From positions 1 to 15,835 of the forward strand of contig WRBU01000005.1 of the NCBI GenBank assembly GCA_009784355.1: a stretch of 15,835 bases of DNA. The letters run 5' to 3'. The DNA is from Defluviitaleaceae bacterium (GTDB taxonomy: Bacteria > Bacillota > Clostridia > Lachnospirales > WRAX01). Made by a program: the position numbers and the translations under genes. Shown here one piece after another: positions 1-5,596 of the stretch (the first letter of the stretch is position 1; the number at the start of each line of letters is the position of its first letter). The notes beneath the pieces are model-generated. The model did not search any database and was not told the DNA's origin. It saw only the letters and a list, made by a program, of their open reading frames with translations.

Positions 1-1293
1 AACATCCAAATGCCCCGCCACCTGCAGCTGAACATTGGCAAGCCAGCCTTGGTCAAGAGAAATCATACGCTCTGTCAGCATAATTCCGTTTACATATCCC
101 GCTTGGCTAATTTGCGGCTGCTCAAACGCCGTTTCGTAGTCAAGGTTGGGCTTTAACTCACCTTGATGTATAGAAAAATAATCAACAAAATGTATGCGCC
201 CGTCCCTGTCCTCATGTATGCCGCAAGAAGCCAGCTTCGCAAGCTGTGCAAGGGCACGCCGTGGCGGCACATTCCCCGCAAAGGCTGGAAAACGTGGGTA
301 TGTATTCATTACGTGGGGTACAACCACCTCAACCCCCGCAAGTGATGCAATACGTCGGGCGGTGTCGCCCAAATGCTCCAACCCAAAATGACTATCCATA
401 AAAACCCCATTGTCAAGGAATTTCGCCCCGCTTACGGCGGTAATGTCCACATGCTCGTTACGCACTTCCCATTTATCAAGCGTATAGACCGCAAAATTCG
501 TCCAAAACCCATTCACCCCATGGGCGTATTCAATAATCGCCCCGTCCGCTCCTACGGGGTTCAAAATACTAAACCGCCCATCACGATTTGCAATCCGTAC
601 CCGCAATTCATTATGCGGCAGTCCATTAGCCTCTACATCCCCCTGATGCAAAACATTCACCCTCATAACATCCTCACCGTCAAAAACAACAACCCGCCCA
701 AAATGCAGCTGCGAAATCCTAGCACGCCTGCGTGGGGTTGCCAGCGCAATTATGCGTATGTCCACCCTCCCCACGCCGCTTGCACCCTCAGCTTCAAGGA
801 TGTTTGAAAAAGTACCGCAGGGCTTTGGCACCGCCTGTACAACGCCGCTTCTAATTTGCCGCCCCGATGTGTCAAAAAATATAATTTGCGCCGCAATAAT
901 GGGGGCGTAGATGTGATGACAACTCATAATGCTGACCACAGGCAAGTCCACAGCCCGCCCAAAATTTATTGTGAGGGCGGGCTGTTGGGCAAAGCCGCCC
1001 GAAGCAATGGAAAGCTGGCTGGACACAAAGCCCGTCTGTGTGCTTGGTCTAGCGGTTGGCAGCATAAAACTGCCGTCCAGCCGCCAAAGCCCCTCCTCCA
1101 TTGTGGCGAATTTGCCGGCATTGTGGCTTTTGCCATTCACCACTTGCCCCGCTTGCGAAAATACGGCTTGTGCGGCTGTGCTTGCTGTTGCTGTTTTTTT
1201 AATGCAGTTGTCGTTTTCTATTTTTGTGATTAGTACCTCGTTGCGTCGGACTGCGGGCGGGCAATGCCCACCCCCACGTTCGTGCGTATCCAC
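1..1293 (-). CDS. Phage tail / baseplate structural protein, 3' end outside window
   Basis: An uninterrupted minus-strand frame of about 430 codons runs off the left edge. It lies directly downstream of the tape measure and a small tail gene, where siphophages encode distal tail or baseplate proteins. The translation is rich in beta-strand-like segments (e.g. GFVSSQLSIASGGF, LHFGRVVVFDGEDVMRVNVL), consistent with a structural protein, but I recognise no catalytic motif. The start is unclear. A GTG at 1293 lies one base after the preceding stop but has no Shine-Dalgarno sequence, and it would put a palindromic repeat (1255-1273) into the N-terminus. A GAGGT at 1235-1239 precedes an ATC codon at 1230, and no ATG lies nearby. 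The assignment to a phage tail protein rests mainly on position. The gene has lost its normal start, uses a rare one, or was remodelled by the repeat. Confidence 0.65.
   Translation of the reverse strand, partial: MDTHERGGGHCPPAVRRNEVLITKIENDNCIKKTATASTAAQAVFSQAGQVVNGKSHNAGKFATMEEGLWRLDGSFMLPTARPSTQTGFVSSQLSIASGGFAQQPALTINFGRAVDLPVVSIMSCHHIYAPIIAAQIIFFDTSGRQIRSGVVQAVPKPCGTFSNILEAEGASGVGRVDIRIIALATPRRRARISQLHFGRVVVFDGEDVMRVNVLHQGDVEANGLPHNELRVRIANRDGRFSILNPVGADGAIIEYAHGVNGFWTNFAVYTLDKWEVRNEHVDITAVSGAKFLDNGVFMDSHFGLEHLGDTARRIASLAGVEVVVPHVMNTYPRFPAFAGNVPPRRALAQLAKLASCGIHEDRDGRIHFVDYFSIHQGELKPNLDYETAFEQPQISQAGYVNGIMLTERMISLDQGWLANVQLQVAGHLDV
1255..1273. repeat. Divergent palindromic repeat at start of the large tail gene
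   Basis: GGGCGGGCAATGCCCACCC, nearly palindromic, located between the preceding stop and the apparent Shine-Dalgarno-like GAGGT of the tail protein gene. Related in style to the copy at 3498. Confidence 0.6.
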
Positions 1294-1294
1294 G

Positions 1295-1642
1295 TTAGCG
1301 TTCGATGAAGTCGCAGCTGACATCCTTCCACCTCATTTCGTTATTAACAGCGACAACCCTGCCGCCTTTTACATGTGGATGCATGATTTTTTCCACATGC
1401 CCTCCCTCTTTTGTGCAAAAGTAGCGCACACGCACAAAGGTGTCGTCCGCCCCCTGCACCAAACGGCGGTGGTCTATGGTCGTCATTAGCTTCCACCCGC
1501 AATTTACCAAAGCCTTTGTGGCAACAATGTCCGCCACCATATTGCCATTTGCATTGCGTGCAAATTCGCCTATGTCCTCATATCCTATGCTGTATGCGTC
1601 GGGTGCGGGCAGACGTTGCCCGCTTACAGTTATTTCAATCAT
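1295..1642 (-). CDS. Small phage tail-locus protein of unknown function
   Basis: This 115-residue protein lies between the tape measure and the large tail protein. The ATG at 1642 is chosen because GGGAGG lies eight bases upstream; an in-frame GTG at 1651 would fall inside that ribosome binding site. The N-terminus (MIEITVSGQRLPAPDAYSIG) and a later segment (NGNMVADIVATKALVNCGWK) resemble small proteins commonly found just after the tape measure in Firmicute siphophages. They may take part in tail-tip assembly. There is no signal peptide or membrane segment. The stop overlaps the region where the next gene should start, so the two are probably translated together. Function is inferred from position only. 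Confidence 0.6.
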   Translation of the reverse strand: MIEITVSGQRLPAPDAYSIGYEDIGEFARNANGNMVADIVATKALVNCGWKLMTTIDHRRLVQGADDTFVRVRYFCTKEGGHVEKIMHPHVKGGRVVAVNNEMRWKDVSCDFIER

Positions 1643-1667
1643 TTTTAGCACCTCCCAGTAATAATGC

Positions 1668-1690
1668 GGGCGGCAGGTTGCCGCCCCTAC
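1668..1690 (-). repeat. Palindromic repeat copy (supplies tape measure stop codon)
   Basis: Minus-strand TAGGGGCGGC followed by a short centre and TGCCGCCC. The TAG is the stop codon of the tape measure gene. Same family as the copies at 1775, 2249, 3465, 3650, 4334 and 15534. Confidence 0.9.
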
Positions 1691-2223
1691 AAGCCCCTGC
1701 GTGCCTTTGCATTATCCAAATCATCTATCAACACTTCCGCCAGCTTTTGCCCGTCCAACTGAACAACAACACTCGTAGGGGCGGCAACCTGCCGCCCGCC
1801 CCCATTCATCGTATCACTTATAACCCCAGCCAAATCCGCCATCCACCCCGTATTATTTTGAAGCGGCAAAACAGCCTCTTTCCCTGCCTCACCAACCAGC
1901 GCAAGCGTGGGCGCAGACACAATACCCCCACGGGCAAGGGCAGTCACATTAGGCACAGCATTCGCCGTAATATTCATTGTGCCGCCCCCAAGCTGGCTTG
2001 GCACCGTAATGTTTGCCGACGTTATACCCCGTATCATTTGGTTAAAATTGTCTATCATGCGGTTGACGGTAAGCCTAAAACCCCGCTCCATGCTGTTTAG
2101 ACTGCCGCCAAAGCTCCCCACCATACCCTCCAAAAGGTTGCTGGTGGATGCAATACCCCGCTGAAATTCCCTTGTGTTAAGGCGCAGGTCTAAATAAACC
2201 GCACCTATGTTTGTTCCTGCCAT
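1687..2223 (-). CDS. Very short phage tape measure protein
   Basis: The 178-residue protein begins like a tape measure protein (IGAVYLDLRLNTREFQRGI, residues 6-24) and carries a typical tape measure C-terminal segment (ARGGIVSAPTLALVGEAGK, residues 97-115, then EAVLPL). It lies directly after the two tail chaperone-like genes, the standard place. The ATG at 2223 has GGAGG eight bases upstream. Tape measure proteins of siphophages are usually 600 to over 1500 residues with long helical middles. Here only about 70 residues separate the conserved ends, so either the tail is extremely short or the middle has been deleted. A palindromic repeat is inserted in frame at residues 141-151 (GGGRQVAAPTS). 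The stop codon TAG (1689-1687) is itself the first three bases of a second repeat copy. Confidence 0.75.
   Translation of the reverse strand: MAGTNIGAVYLDLRLNTREFQRGIASTSNLLEGMVGSFGGSLNSMERGFRLTVNRMIDNFNQMIRGITSANITVPSQLGGGTMNITANAVPNVTALARGGIVSAPTLALVGEAGKEAVLPLQNNTGWMADLAGVISDTMNGGGRQVAAPTSVVVQLDGQKLAEVLIDDLDNAKARRGL
1775..1803 (+). repeat. Palindromic repeat copy, in frame in tape measure gene
   Basis: GTAGGGGCGGC, AACC, TGCCGCCCGCC on the plus strand. The gene on the opposite strand reads through it as GGGRQVAAPTS without a stop or frameshift. Confidence 0.9.
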
Positions 2224-2247
2224 TTTATATACCTCCTAGTCGACAAA

Positions 2248-2271
2248 AGGCGGCAAAATGCCGCCCCTACG
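2248..2271 (-). repeat. Palindromic repeat copy (supplies stop codon of Gp15-like gene)
   Basis: Minus-strand TAGGGGCGGC then ATTT then TGCCGCC. The gene ends TTT TCG TAG where TAG is the first triplet of the repeat, exactly as at 1687-1689. Confidence 0.9.
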
Positions 2272-2620
2272 AAAATACCTCCGCCAAAATGAACTGCAAA
2301 TCCACCAATTCCCCCGTAGGGGCGGACACGAGCATTGCTTTAGCAATGCGGGGCTGCCGCCCGCCGCCCCTTTGGAATTCGCTCCACTCATTACGCACCC
2401 TACGCTCGCTAACACTCATCTGCCGCAAAACATCACCCCTACTCTCCATCCTTATACCCACCAACCGCCCAAGAGGCGTTTCAGGCATCAACCCCGCCAA
2501 AAGCCGAAAAAATTCACCACACGGCATATCCTCTTTGCTCAAACGTATACCATACTGCATCGCAAAACTAGCTTCAATAACGGCGTGGTCAAACTCCAAA
2601 TCATAAAACACCGTAGCCAA
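2267..2620 (-). CDS. Phage tail assembly chaperone-like protein (Gp15-type)
   Basis: The 117-residue protein sits just before the tape measure gene, where a Gp15-type / tail assembly chaperone partner is expected. Residues 14-56 (core ASFAMQYGIRLSKEDM, then EFFRLLAGLM and TPLGRLVGIR) and a following region ending RNEWSEFQ match the Gp15-like pattern as I recall it. The start used is TTG at 2620, preceded by GGTGAT six bases upstream; the frame is open further upstream, across the end of the previous gene. A long palindromic repeat is inserted in frame at about residues 85-102 (GGGRQPRIAKAMLVSAPT), and the stop codon TAG is the first three bases of another repeat copy. The native C-terminus may therefore have been altered. 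Role in tail assembly is inferred from family resemblance and order. Confidence 0.7.
   Translation of the reverse strand: MATVFYDLEFDHAVIEASFAMQYGIRLSKEDMPCGEFFRLLAGLMPETPLGRLVGIRMESRGDVLRQMSVSERRVRNEWSEFQRGGGRQPRIAKAMLVSAPTGELVDLQFILAEVFS
2316..2365 (+). repeat. Long palindromic repeat variant with internal hairpin, in frame
   Basis: Outer arms GTAGGGGCGG and CTGCCGCCC enclose a perfect inner hairpin GCATTGCTTTAGCAATGC. Read in frame by the Gp15-like gene. Same architecture as the copy at 3894-3942, which is in the opposite orientation. Confidence 0.88.
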
Positions 2621-2627
2621 AGCATCA

Positions 2628-2927
2628 TCACCCGTGGCAAAATCGACGCTTTGCCTCCTCCACCTCCAAATCCCAAATGGCGGCGAGAATAATAATCACA
2701 ATTTCTTGCATAACACCATACGGCAAGTCTTGCGCCAAAATCTCCTCATAAACATCCCTGCCCAAAGCCCCGCCAATAACCACTTCCATCTCGTTTTCGC
2801 CGCCGCCCGTCAAGCCCTTGCTTATAAAACGAAAAACCGACAAACGATTATCAATGCAATAAACCCTATCCCCAACCCGAAGCTCAGGACGGTTTTGCAG
2901 TTTATCATTATTAATTTGATACATCAT
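2628..2927 (-). CDS. Putative phage tail assembly chaperone
   Basis: This 99-residue protein lies between the tail tube and the Gp15-like gene. In siphophages that slot holds the tail assembly chaperone, which coats the tape measure during tail building. The sequence is acidic and mostly helical towards the end (QEIVIIILAAIWDLEVEEAK), fitting but not proving that role. GGAGGTGCT lies directly upstream of two consecutive ATG codons (2927 and 2924). The second has the better spacing of seven bases. The first ATG overlaps the TGA stop of the tail tube gene, so translation is probably coupled. The end of the gene overlaps the open upstream frame of the next gene, which raises the possibility of a frameshifted fusion product. 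Confidence 0.6.
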   Translation of the reverse strand: MMYQINNDKLQNRPELRVGDRVYCIDNRLSVFRFISKGLTGGGENEMEVVIGGALGRDVYEEILAQDLPYGVMQEIVIIILAAIWDLEVEEAKRRFCHG

Positions 2928-3439
2928 AGCACCTCCAAATCGGAATGCGGGACTACGCCTAATTCCAAACCCGCCCCCATAGGCGTAATTACACTACCAT
3001 TAGACCGCATATAAATAGGCACACCATCAGAAAGACACTCAAAATTAAGCTCCGCAAGCTCTGTCGCCCCGCCCCCGCCGCATGTTGTTACATTAATAAC
3101 ACAATCCATTTGCAGCTCGTCCCCATTCGGAAAGCTAACAAGCAAAATACTTTCGCATAAAACCCCCGCTTGATACGCACACTGCGCAATATAATTGTTG
3201 CCTTGGCAACTGGGCATTCGCTTGCCTGAAATGGCAATGCTCATTGACTTTGCAGTCAACATACGCCTGCGCCAGCCCCTAGCGTCAAGGGGTGTCCATT
3301 CCTCAATGCCATTGTCAAAAGATATGGAAAAATTCTCCATACCACGCACCGTCGCAAAAGCTGCCTCGCTGGCGGGCGTTCTGCCCTGTGTGCAAATTCT
3401 AAAATTAATCCCGCTTACGGGGTAGATAGTATTACTCAT
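2924..3439 (-). CDS. Phage major tail tube protein
   Basis: The 171-residue protein follows the tail terminator-type gene and precedes the chaperone-like genes, the canonical place of the tail tube subunit. It has the alternating short-strand character of a tail tube fold and a typical segment naming a deviation from an expected value (MENFSISFDNGIEEWTPLDA, residues 33-52, followed by GWRRRMLTAKSMSIAISGKR). No repeat is inserted in this gene, unlike its neighbours. The ATG at 3439 is preceded by GAGGAG at seven bases and overlaps the end of the preceding gene, so translation is coupled. The protein would polymerise into the tube through which DNA passes. Family assignment is by pattern and order. 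Confidence 0.72.
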   Translation of the reverse strand: MSNTIYPVSGINFRICTQGRTPASEAAFATVRGMENFSISFDNGIEEWTPLDARGWRRRMLTAKSMSIAISGKRMPSCQGNNYIAQCAYQAGVLCESILLVSFPNGDELQMDCVINVTTCGGGGATELAELNFECLSDGVPIYMRSNGSVITPMGAGLELGVVPHSDLEVL

Positions 3440-3971
3440 TTTTTAGCTCCTCTCCGCCGACAACAGGCGGCAGAATGCCGCCCCTACAATCGGCAACGGG
3501 CGGACACTGCCCGCCCACATCGTAATAAAAATCCACGTCAATGACGTATTCAAAAACACCACGGGCATCCGCCCCAAGCCAAACAGGGGCATCATAAACC
3601 ATCCGTACACACTGCACGGACGTTTGTTCACCCGCCCCTGCAAAAACTTGTAGGGGCGGCATCCTGCCGCCCGCCCCCATACTTGCAATAACCCCATATA
3701 TATCGTTAGCCCAACCCTCCGCCAAACCAGCATCCCGCCCCAGCCGCAAAAGCAAACTAACTTGAAGCACCCCATGCGAAAGATTGTGCGCACCACCTAT
3801 CGCCTCACGACGCACAGCCCCGCCACGGCGCAAAAATAAACCAACTGCATACTCACGATTGCGGGAAATTGTGTGTATCGACACGTCGACATCGGGCGGC
3901 AGCCCCGCATTGCCAAAGCAATGCTCGTGTCCGCCCCTACGAATAATGCCCGCCACATCCGTCAATGTCAT
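3432..3971 (-). CDS. Tail terminator / minor capsid protein 3-type, enlarged by palindromic repeats
   Basis: Residues 28-98 (e.g. AVGLFLRRGGAVRREAIGG, then HGVLQVSLLLR and ANDIYGVIASM) and 119-151 (RMVYDAPVWLGADARGVFEY) resemble the minor capsid protein 3 / tail terminator family, which caps the tail tube and joins it to the head. Such proteins are usually about 120-140 residues; this one has 179. The excess coincides with four palindromic repeats read in frame: residues 11-26 (RRGGHEHCFGNAGLPP), about 99-109 (GAGGRMPPLQV), about 152-159 (VGGQCPPV) and about 162-170 (CRGGILPPV). Removing them gives a normal-length protein. The ATG at 3971 overlaps the previous stop (ATGA), with GGAG eight bases upstream. 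A good example of in-frame repeat invasion of an otherwise intact gene. Confidence 0.72.
   Translation of the reverse strand: MTLTDVAGIIRRGGHEHCFGNAGLPPDVDVSIHTISRNREYAVGLFLRRGGAVRREAIGGAHNLSHGVLQVSLLLRLGRDAGLAEGWANDIYGVIASMGAGGRMPPLQVFAGAGEQTSVQCVRMVYDAPVWLGADARGVFEYVIDVDFYYDVGGQCPPVADCRGGILPPVVGGEELKNE
3465..3488 (-). repeat. Palindromic repeat copy, in frame in tail terminator gene
   Basis: Minus-strand TGTAGGGGCGGC, ATTC, TGCCGCC. Read in the tail terminator gene as CRGGILPPV, near its C-terminus. Confidence 0.88.
3498..3517. repeat. Divergent palindromic repeat (GGGCGGACACTGCCCGCCC)
   Basis: Shorter palindrome lacking the GTAG edge. Read in frame as VGGQCPPV in the tail terminator gene. 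A similar variant lies at 1255-1273. Confidence 0.7.
3650..3678 (+). repeat. Palindromic repeat copy, in frame in tail terminator gene
   Basis: GTAGGGGCGGC, ATCC, TGCCGCCCGCC. Read by the opposite-strand gene as GAGGRMPPLQV, a different reading frame of the repeat from that used at 1775 and 4334. Confidence 0.9.
3894..3942 (-). repeat. Long palindromic repeat variant, in frame near N-terminus of tail terminator gene
   Basis: Outer arms GGGCGGCAG and TCCGCCCCTACGA enclose GCATTGCCAAAGCAATGC. The gene reads it as RRGGHEHCFGNAGLPP. The opposite orientation of the same element occurs at 2316-2365. Confidence 0.9.
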
Positions 3972-4309
3972 TTCCTCATCTCCTTCGCCAATACCTCCGC
4001 CGCAAAACCCCGCTTCTCCCCGCTTATATAAGCATCAAACCACCTGCCGCCCGCATTAGCATTGCGGCTTTGGTCAAAATTAAATTCGGGATGAAAATAT
4101 TTGCGGCGGGCGTACACGGTATCGCTTACCACCGCCACACACCCCTCATTAAGCCGCCCTACATCCACATATGTTGCGGCATTTTGCAAAGCACCTGTGT
4201 CAAAAGGCATAGTACCGCTTTGACGCAAATCATGCAACAAAGCCACGGCAACCTTTGGCAACGCCGCCCTAGCCCTACTTTCAATTTCACGCATCAAGCT
4301 CCTCATCAT
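3968..4309 (-). CDS. Minor capsid protein 2-type (head-tail joining)
   Basis: The 113-residue protein carries the recognisable pattern of the minor capsid protein 2 family (HK97 gp10-like role): PFDTGALQNA at residues 35-44, YARRKYFHPEFNF at 66-78 and NAGGRWFDAYISG at 85-97. These proteins help complete the neck between head and tail. The start is one of two adjacent ATG codons at 4309 and 4306; GGAGG lies three or six bases upstream respectively, which favours the second. The first ATG overlaps the TGA stop of the gene before it, and the stop overlaps the next start, so this gene is embedded in a translationally coupled string. No palindromic repeat is inserted here, and the gene appears intact. 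Confidence 0.82.
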   Translation of the reverse strand: MMRSLMREIESRARAALPKVAVALLHDLRQSGTMPFDTGALQNAATYVDVGRLNEGCVAVVSDTVYARRKYFHPEFNFDQSRNANAGGRWFDAYISGEKRGFAAEVLAKEMRK

Positions 4310-4728
4310 ATACCTCCAGCCGATAACGTACTTGTAGGAGCGGCAACCTGCCGCCCGCCTACCGCATCCACCAGCCCAAAATAAACATGATTAAAACTCC
4401 CGTCAGGATTATCAACCACCCGCAGCTCTTCAACCAAAAACATCGTATACCCATCGCCGCCCCTACATACCCCAAACTCCATTTCTTCAAGGTCGTAGGC
4501 AAGCACAGCCTGCAACAACCCCGCATCACAGCTAGTAGCCCTAGCCTTCGTACGGCTCTCCACCCCATCCGCCTCACGCCTAGCACTCACTCTGTATCCA
4601 AAATAACACTGCCCATCAGCAACAACCTCACCTCGCACCCAAACCTCTAAAAGGCTTGTTTCCAAAAATTTCGGATAAGGCAGCTTACCCCAGTTACCCT
4701 TAAACATAGGCACAATATTCAAACCCAT
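4306..4728 (-). CDS. Putative head-closure / minor capsid protein
   Basis: By order (capsid, connector, this gene, minor capsid 2, tail terminator) this 140-residue protein should be the head-closure protein, often annotated minor capsid protein 1. I do not recognise firm sequence motifs. The ATG at 4728 (MGLNIVPMFKGNWGK) is preferred because GAGAGGGGTG lies just upstream; the frame is open back to an ATG at 4800, but the extra residues (RYTALRFVALLN) are the translation of a repetitive AT/GC palindrome region. The C-terminus contains an in-frame palindromic repeat (GGRQVAAPTS, about residues 124-133), and a half-copy encodes CRGGD at 88-92. The last residues after the repeat may not be native. 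Confidence 0.6.
   Translation of the reverse strand: MGLNIVPMFKGNWGKLPYPKFLETSLLEVWVRGEVVADGQCYFGYRVSARREADGVESRTKARATSCDAGLLQAVLAYDLEEMEFGVCRGGDGYTMFLVEELRVVDNPDGSFNHVYFGLVDAVGGRQVAAPTSTLSAGGI
4334..4359 (+). repeat. Palindromic repeat copy, in frame in head-closure gene
   Basis: GTAGGAGCGGC, AACC, TGCCGCCCGCC, one base different from the common form. Read as GGRQVAAPTS near the C-terminus. Confidence 0.9.
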
Positions 4729-4749
4729 CACAACACCCCTCTCATTAAT

Positions 4750-4812
4750 CCTGTTCAACAGCGCAACGAAGCGAAGCGCAGTGTAGCGGTTTTTTCGCAT
4801 TTTTGCGAAAAA
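4750..4812. repeat. Palindromic spacer between connector and head-closure genes
   Basis: Two symmetrical blocks lie side by side: GCGCAACGAAGCGAAGCGC (about 4760-4778) and an AT-rich palindrome TTTTTTCGCA, three bases, TGCGAAAAAA (about 4790-4812). Neither resembles the TAGGGGCGGC family. The run of T or A beside the second hairpin would suit a terminator or processing site in either direction, which is odd inside an operon. Confidence 0.55.
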
Positions 4813-4822
4813 AGTTTTCCAT

Positions 4823-5185
4823 TTACATCGCTCCTCTCATTAGCCCTGTCGATAATAGCGTGAACCAAGCCCACATGCCGCAACCCGCCGCTTCCCACGG
4901 TCTTTGCTTGCTTTGTCTGTGATGCACCCGCATACCATGCAGGCTATATGACGCAATATTGCTCGCCGCCATCCCATCCACATTCGCAAAAAAATCCACC
5001 ATAAGGCAAATAGATTTGCGCACAGCGGATTGCTGGTATTTCGTCAAATTTTTAAAACCACGGGCGGGTATTTGGTTGTGGGTCAAAAAATCCACCAAAC
5101 AATGCGCCCGATGAAGCAGTTGCCCCACATCATTCCCGCCATACCGCCCATGCTTGCGGTAATACTTCTCCGTCACATATACCAT
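4823..5185 (-). CDS. Phage head-tail connector (gp6-like) protein
   Basis: The 120-residue protein shows the pattern of gp6-like connector proteins: an N-terminal MVYVTEKYYRKHG, a helix with LLHRAHCLVDFLTHNQI, then GFKNLTKYQQSAVRKSICLM and a further helix (DFF). These form a ring below the portal at the head-tail junction. The ATG at 5185 is preferred; an upstream in-frame TTG at 5200 would sit inside the G-rich leader (GGGGG, eight bases before the ATG). It should directly follow the major capsid gene, but the capsid gene end now lies at 15576, more than 10 kb away, because the mobilizable element has inserted in the intergenic leader. Its expression from the phage late promoter is probably blocked or altered while the element is present. 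Confidence 0.75.
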   Translation of the reverse strand: MVYVTEKYYRKHGRYGGNDVGQLLHRAHCLVDFLTHNQIPARGFKNLTKYQQSAVRKSICLMVDFFANVDGMAASNIASYSLHGMRVHHRQSKQRPWEAAGCGMWAWFTLLSTGLMRGAM

Positions 5186-5219
5186 TTTAAAAACCCCCAA
5201 TCCCCAGAACGTGAGTTGT

Positions 5220-5230
5220 CAAGGGGAAAA
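5220..5230 (+). repeat. Candidate left attachment repeat
   Basis: CAAGGGGAAAA, matching 10 of 11 bases with 15522-15532 in the same orientation. It lies in the leader of the connector gene, where the element should begin. Confidence 0.5.
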
Positions 5231-5261
5231 ATGATGCAACACTCATTCTTCTCTCTTCCGC

Positions 5262-5290
5262 CAAAAATATTTGAAATCTCAAAAATATTT
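5262..5290 (+). promoter_or_regulatory. Direct repeat upstream of the defence promoter, possible operator
   Basis: CAAAAATATTT occurs at 5262-5272 and again at 5280-5290, start to start 18 bases, ending about 20 bases before the -10 box. This spacing is close to two helix turns. A repressor or activator site for the downstream XRE protein is possible, not shown. Confidence 0.4.
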
Positions 5291-5311
5291 CTTCCATTTC
5301 CTATTGACGTG

Positions 5312-5320
5312 TGCTATAAT
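5312..5320 (+). promoter_or_regulatory. Extended -10 promoter of the defence operon
   Basis: TGCTATAAT is a perfect extended -10 element, 41 bases before the GTG start of the XRE regulator. The -35 position (about 5292-5297, TTCCAT) is weak, as is common with an extended -10. It should drive all four genes 5361-10746. Confidence 0.65.
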
Positions 5321-5360
5321 AGTAATGTGCAGAAATTGAGCCAAAGCTGAGGTGATTGAT

Positions 5361-5567
5361 GTGGGCGTTAGCTACAATAAATTGTTTAAGCTGTTGATAG
5401 ACAAGAATATGAAGAAGGGCGAACTATGCGAAGCCGCCAGCGTAAGCCCATCGTCATTGGCAAAACTACGCAACGGCGAAAATGTGAACACTGATATATT
5501 GGTTCGCATATGTAAAACTCTACATTGTGAGCCGGGCGATATAATGGAATTATCATGCAAGGAGTAA
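5361..5567 (+). CDS. Small XRE-family helix-turn-helix regulator
   Basis: The 68-residue protein is a bare Cro/C1-type helix-turn-helix domain: VSYNKLFKLLIDKNMKKGEL, then CEAASVSPSSLAKLRNGE forming the turn and recognition helix, ending ICKTLHCEPGDIMEL. Proteins of this exact shape are common in Firmicute mobile elements, where they control neighbouring genes. The start chosen is GTG at 5361 because GAGGTG lies six bases upstream; the GTG at 5352 is part of that ribosome binding site. It is the first gene of the operon, 29 bases before the methyltransferase, so it probably regulates the operon, perhaps delaying restriction activity after transfer until DNA is methylated. That role is inferred. 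Confidence 0.85.
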   Translation: MGVSYNKLFKLLIDKNMKKGELCEAASVSPSSLAKLRNGENVNTDILVRICKTLHCEPGDIMELSCKE

Positions 5568-5596
5568 AATCCCTTGGGGAAGATTAGGTGAATGAT

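Noticed and set aside
1255..4359. CRISPR array, because of many similar repeats
   Set aside because: Copies are irregularly spaced, in both orientations, inside genes, and have no uniform spacers or cas genes.
5304..5309. TTGACG as the -35 box of the defence promoter
   Set aside because: It lies only five bases before TATAAT, too close for a standard promoter, and there is no -10 box 17 bases after it.
163..5350. Many plus-strand open frames (such as 373-807, 1411-2100, 2258-2692 and 3965-4384)
   Set aside because: They lie opposite coupled phage genes, have no good ribosome binding sites and give Pro/His/Asn-rich translations typical of the antisense of GC-rich genes.
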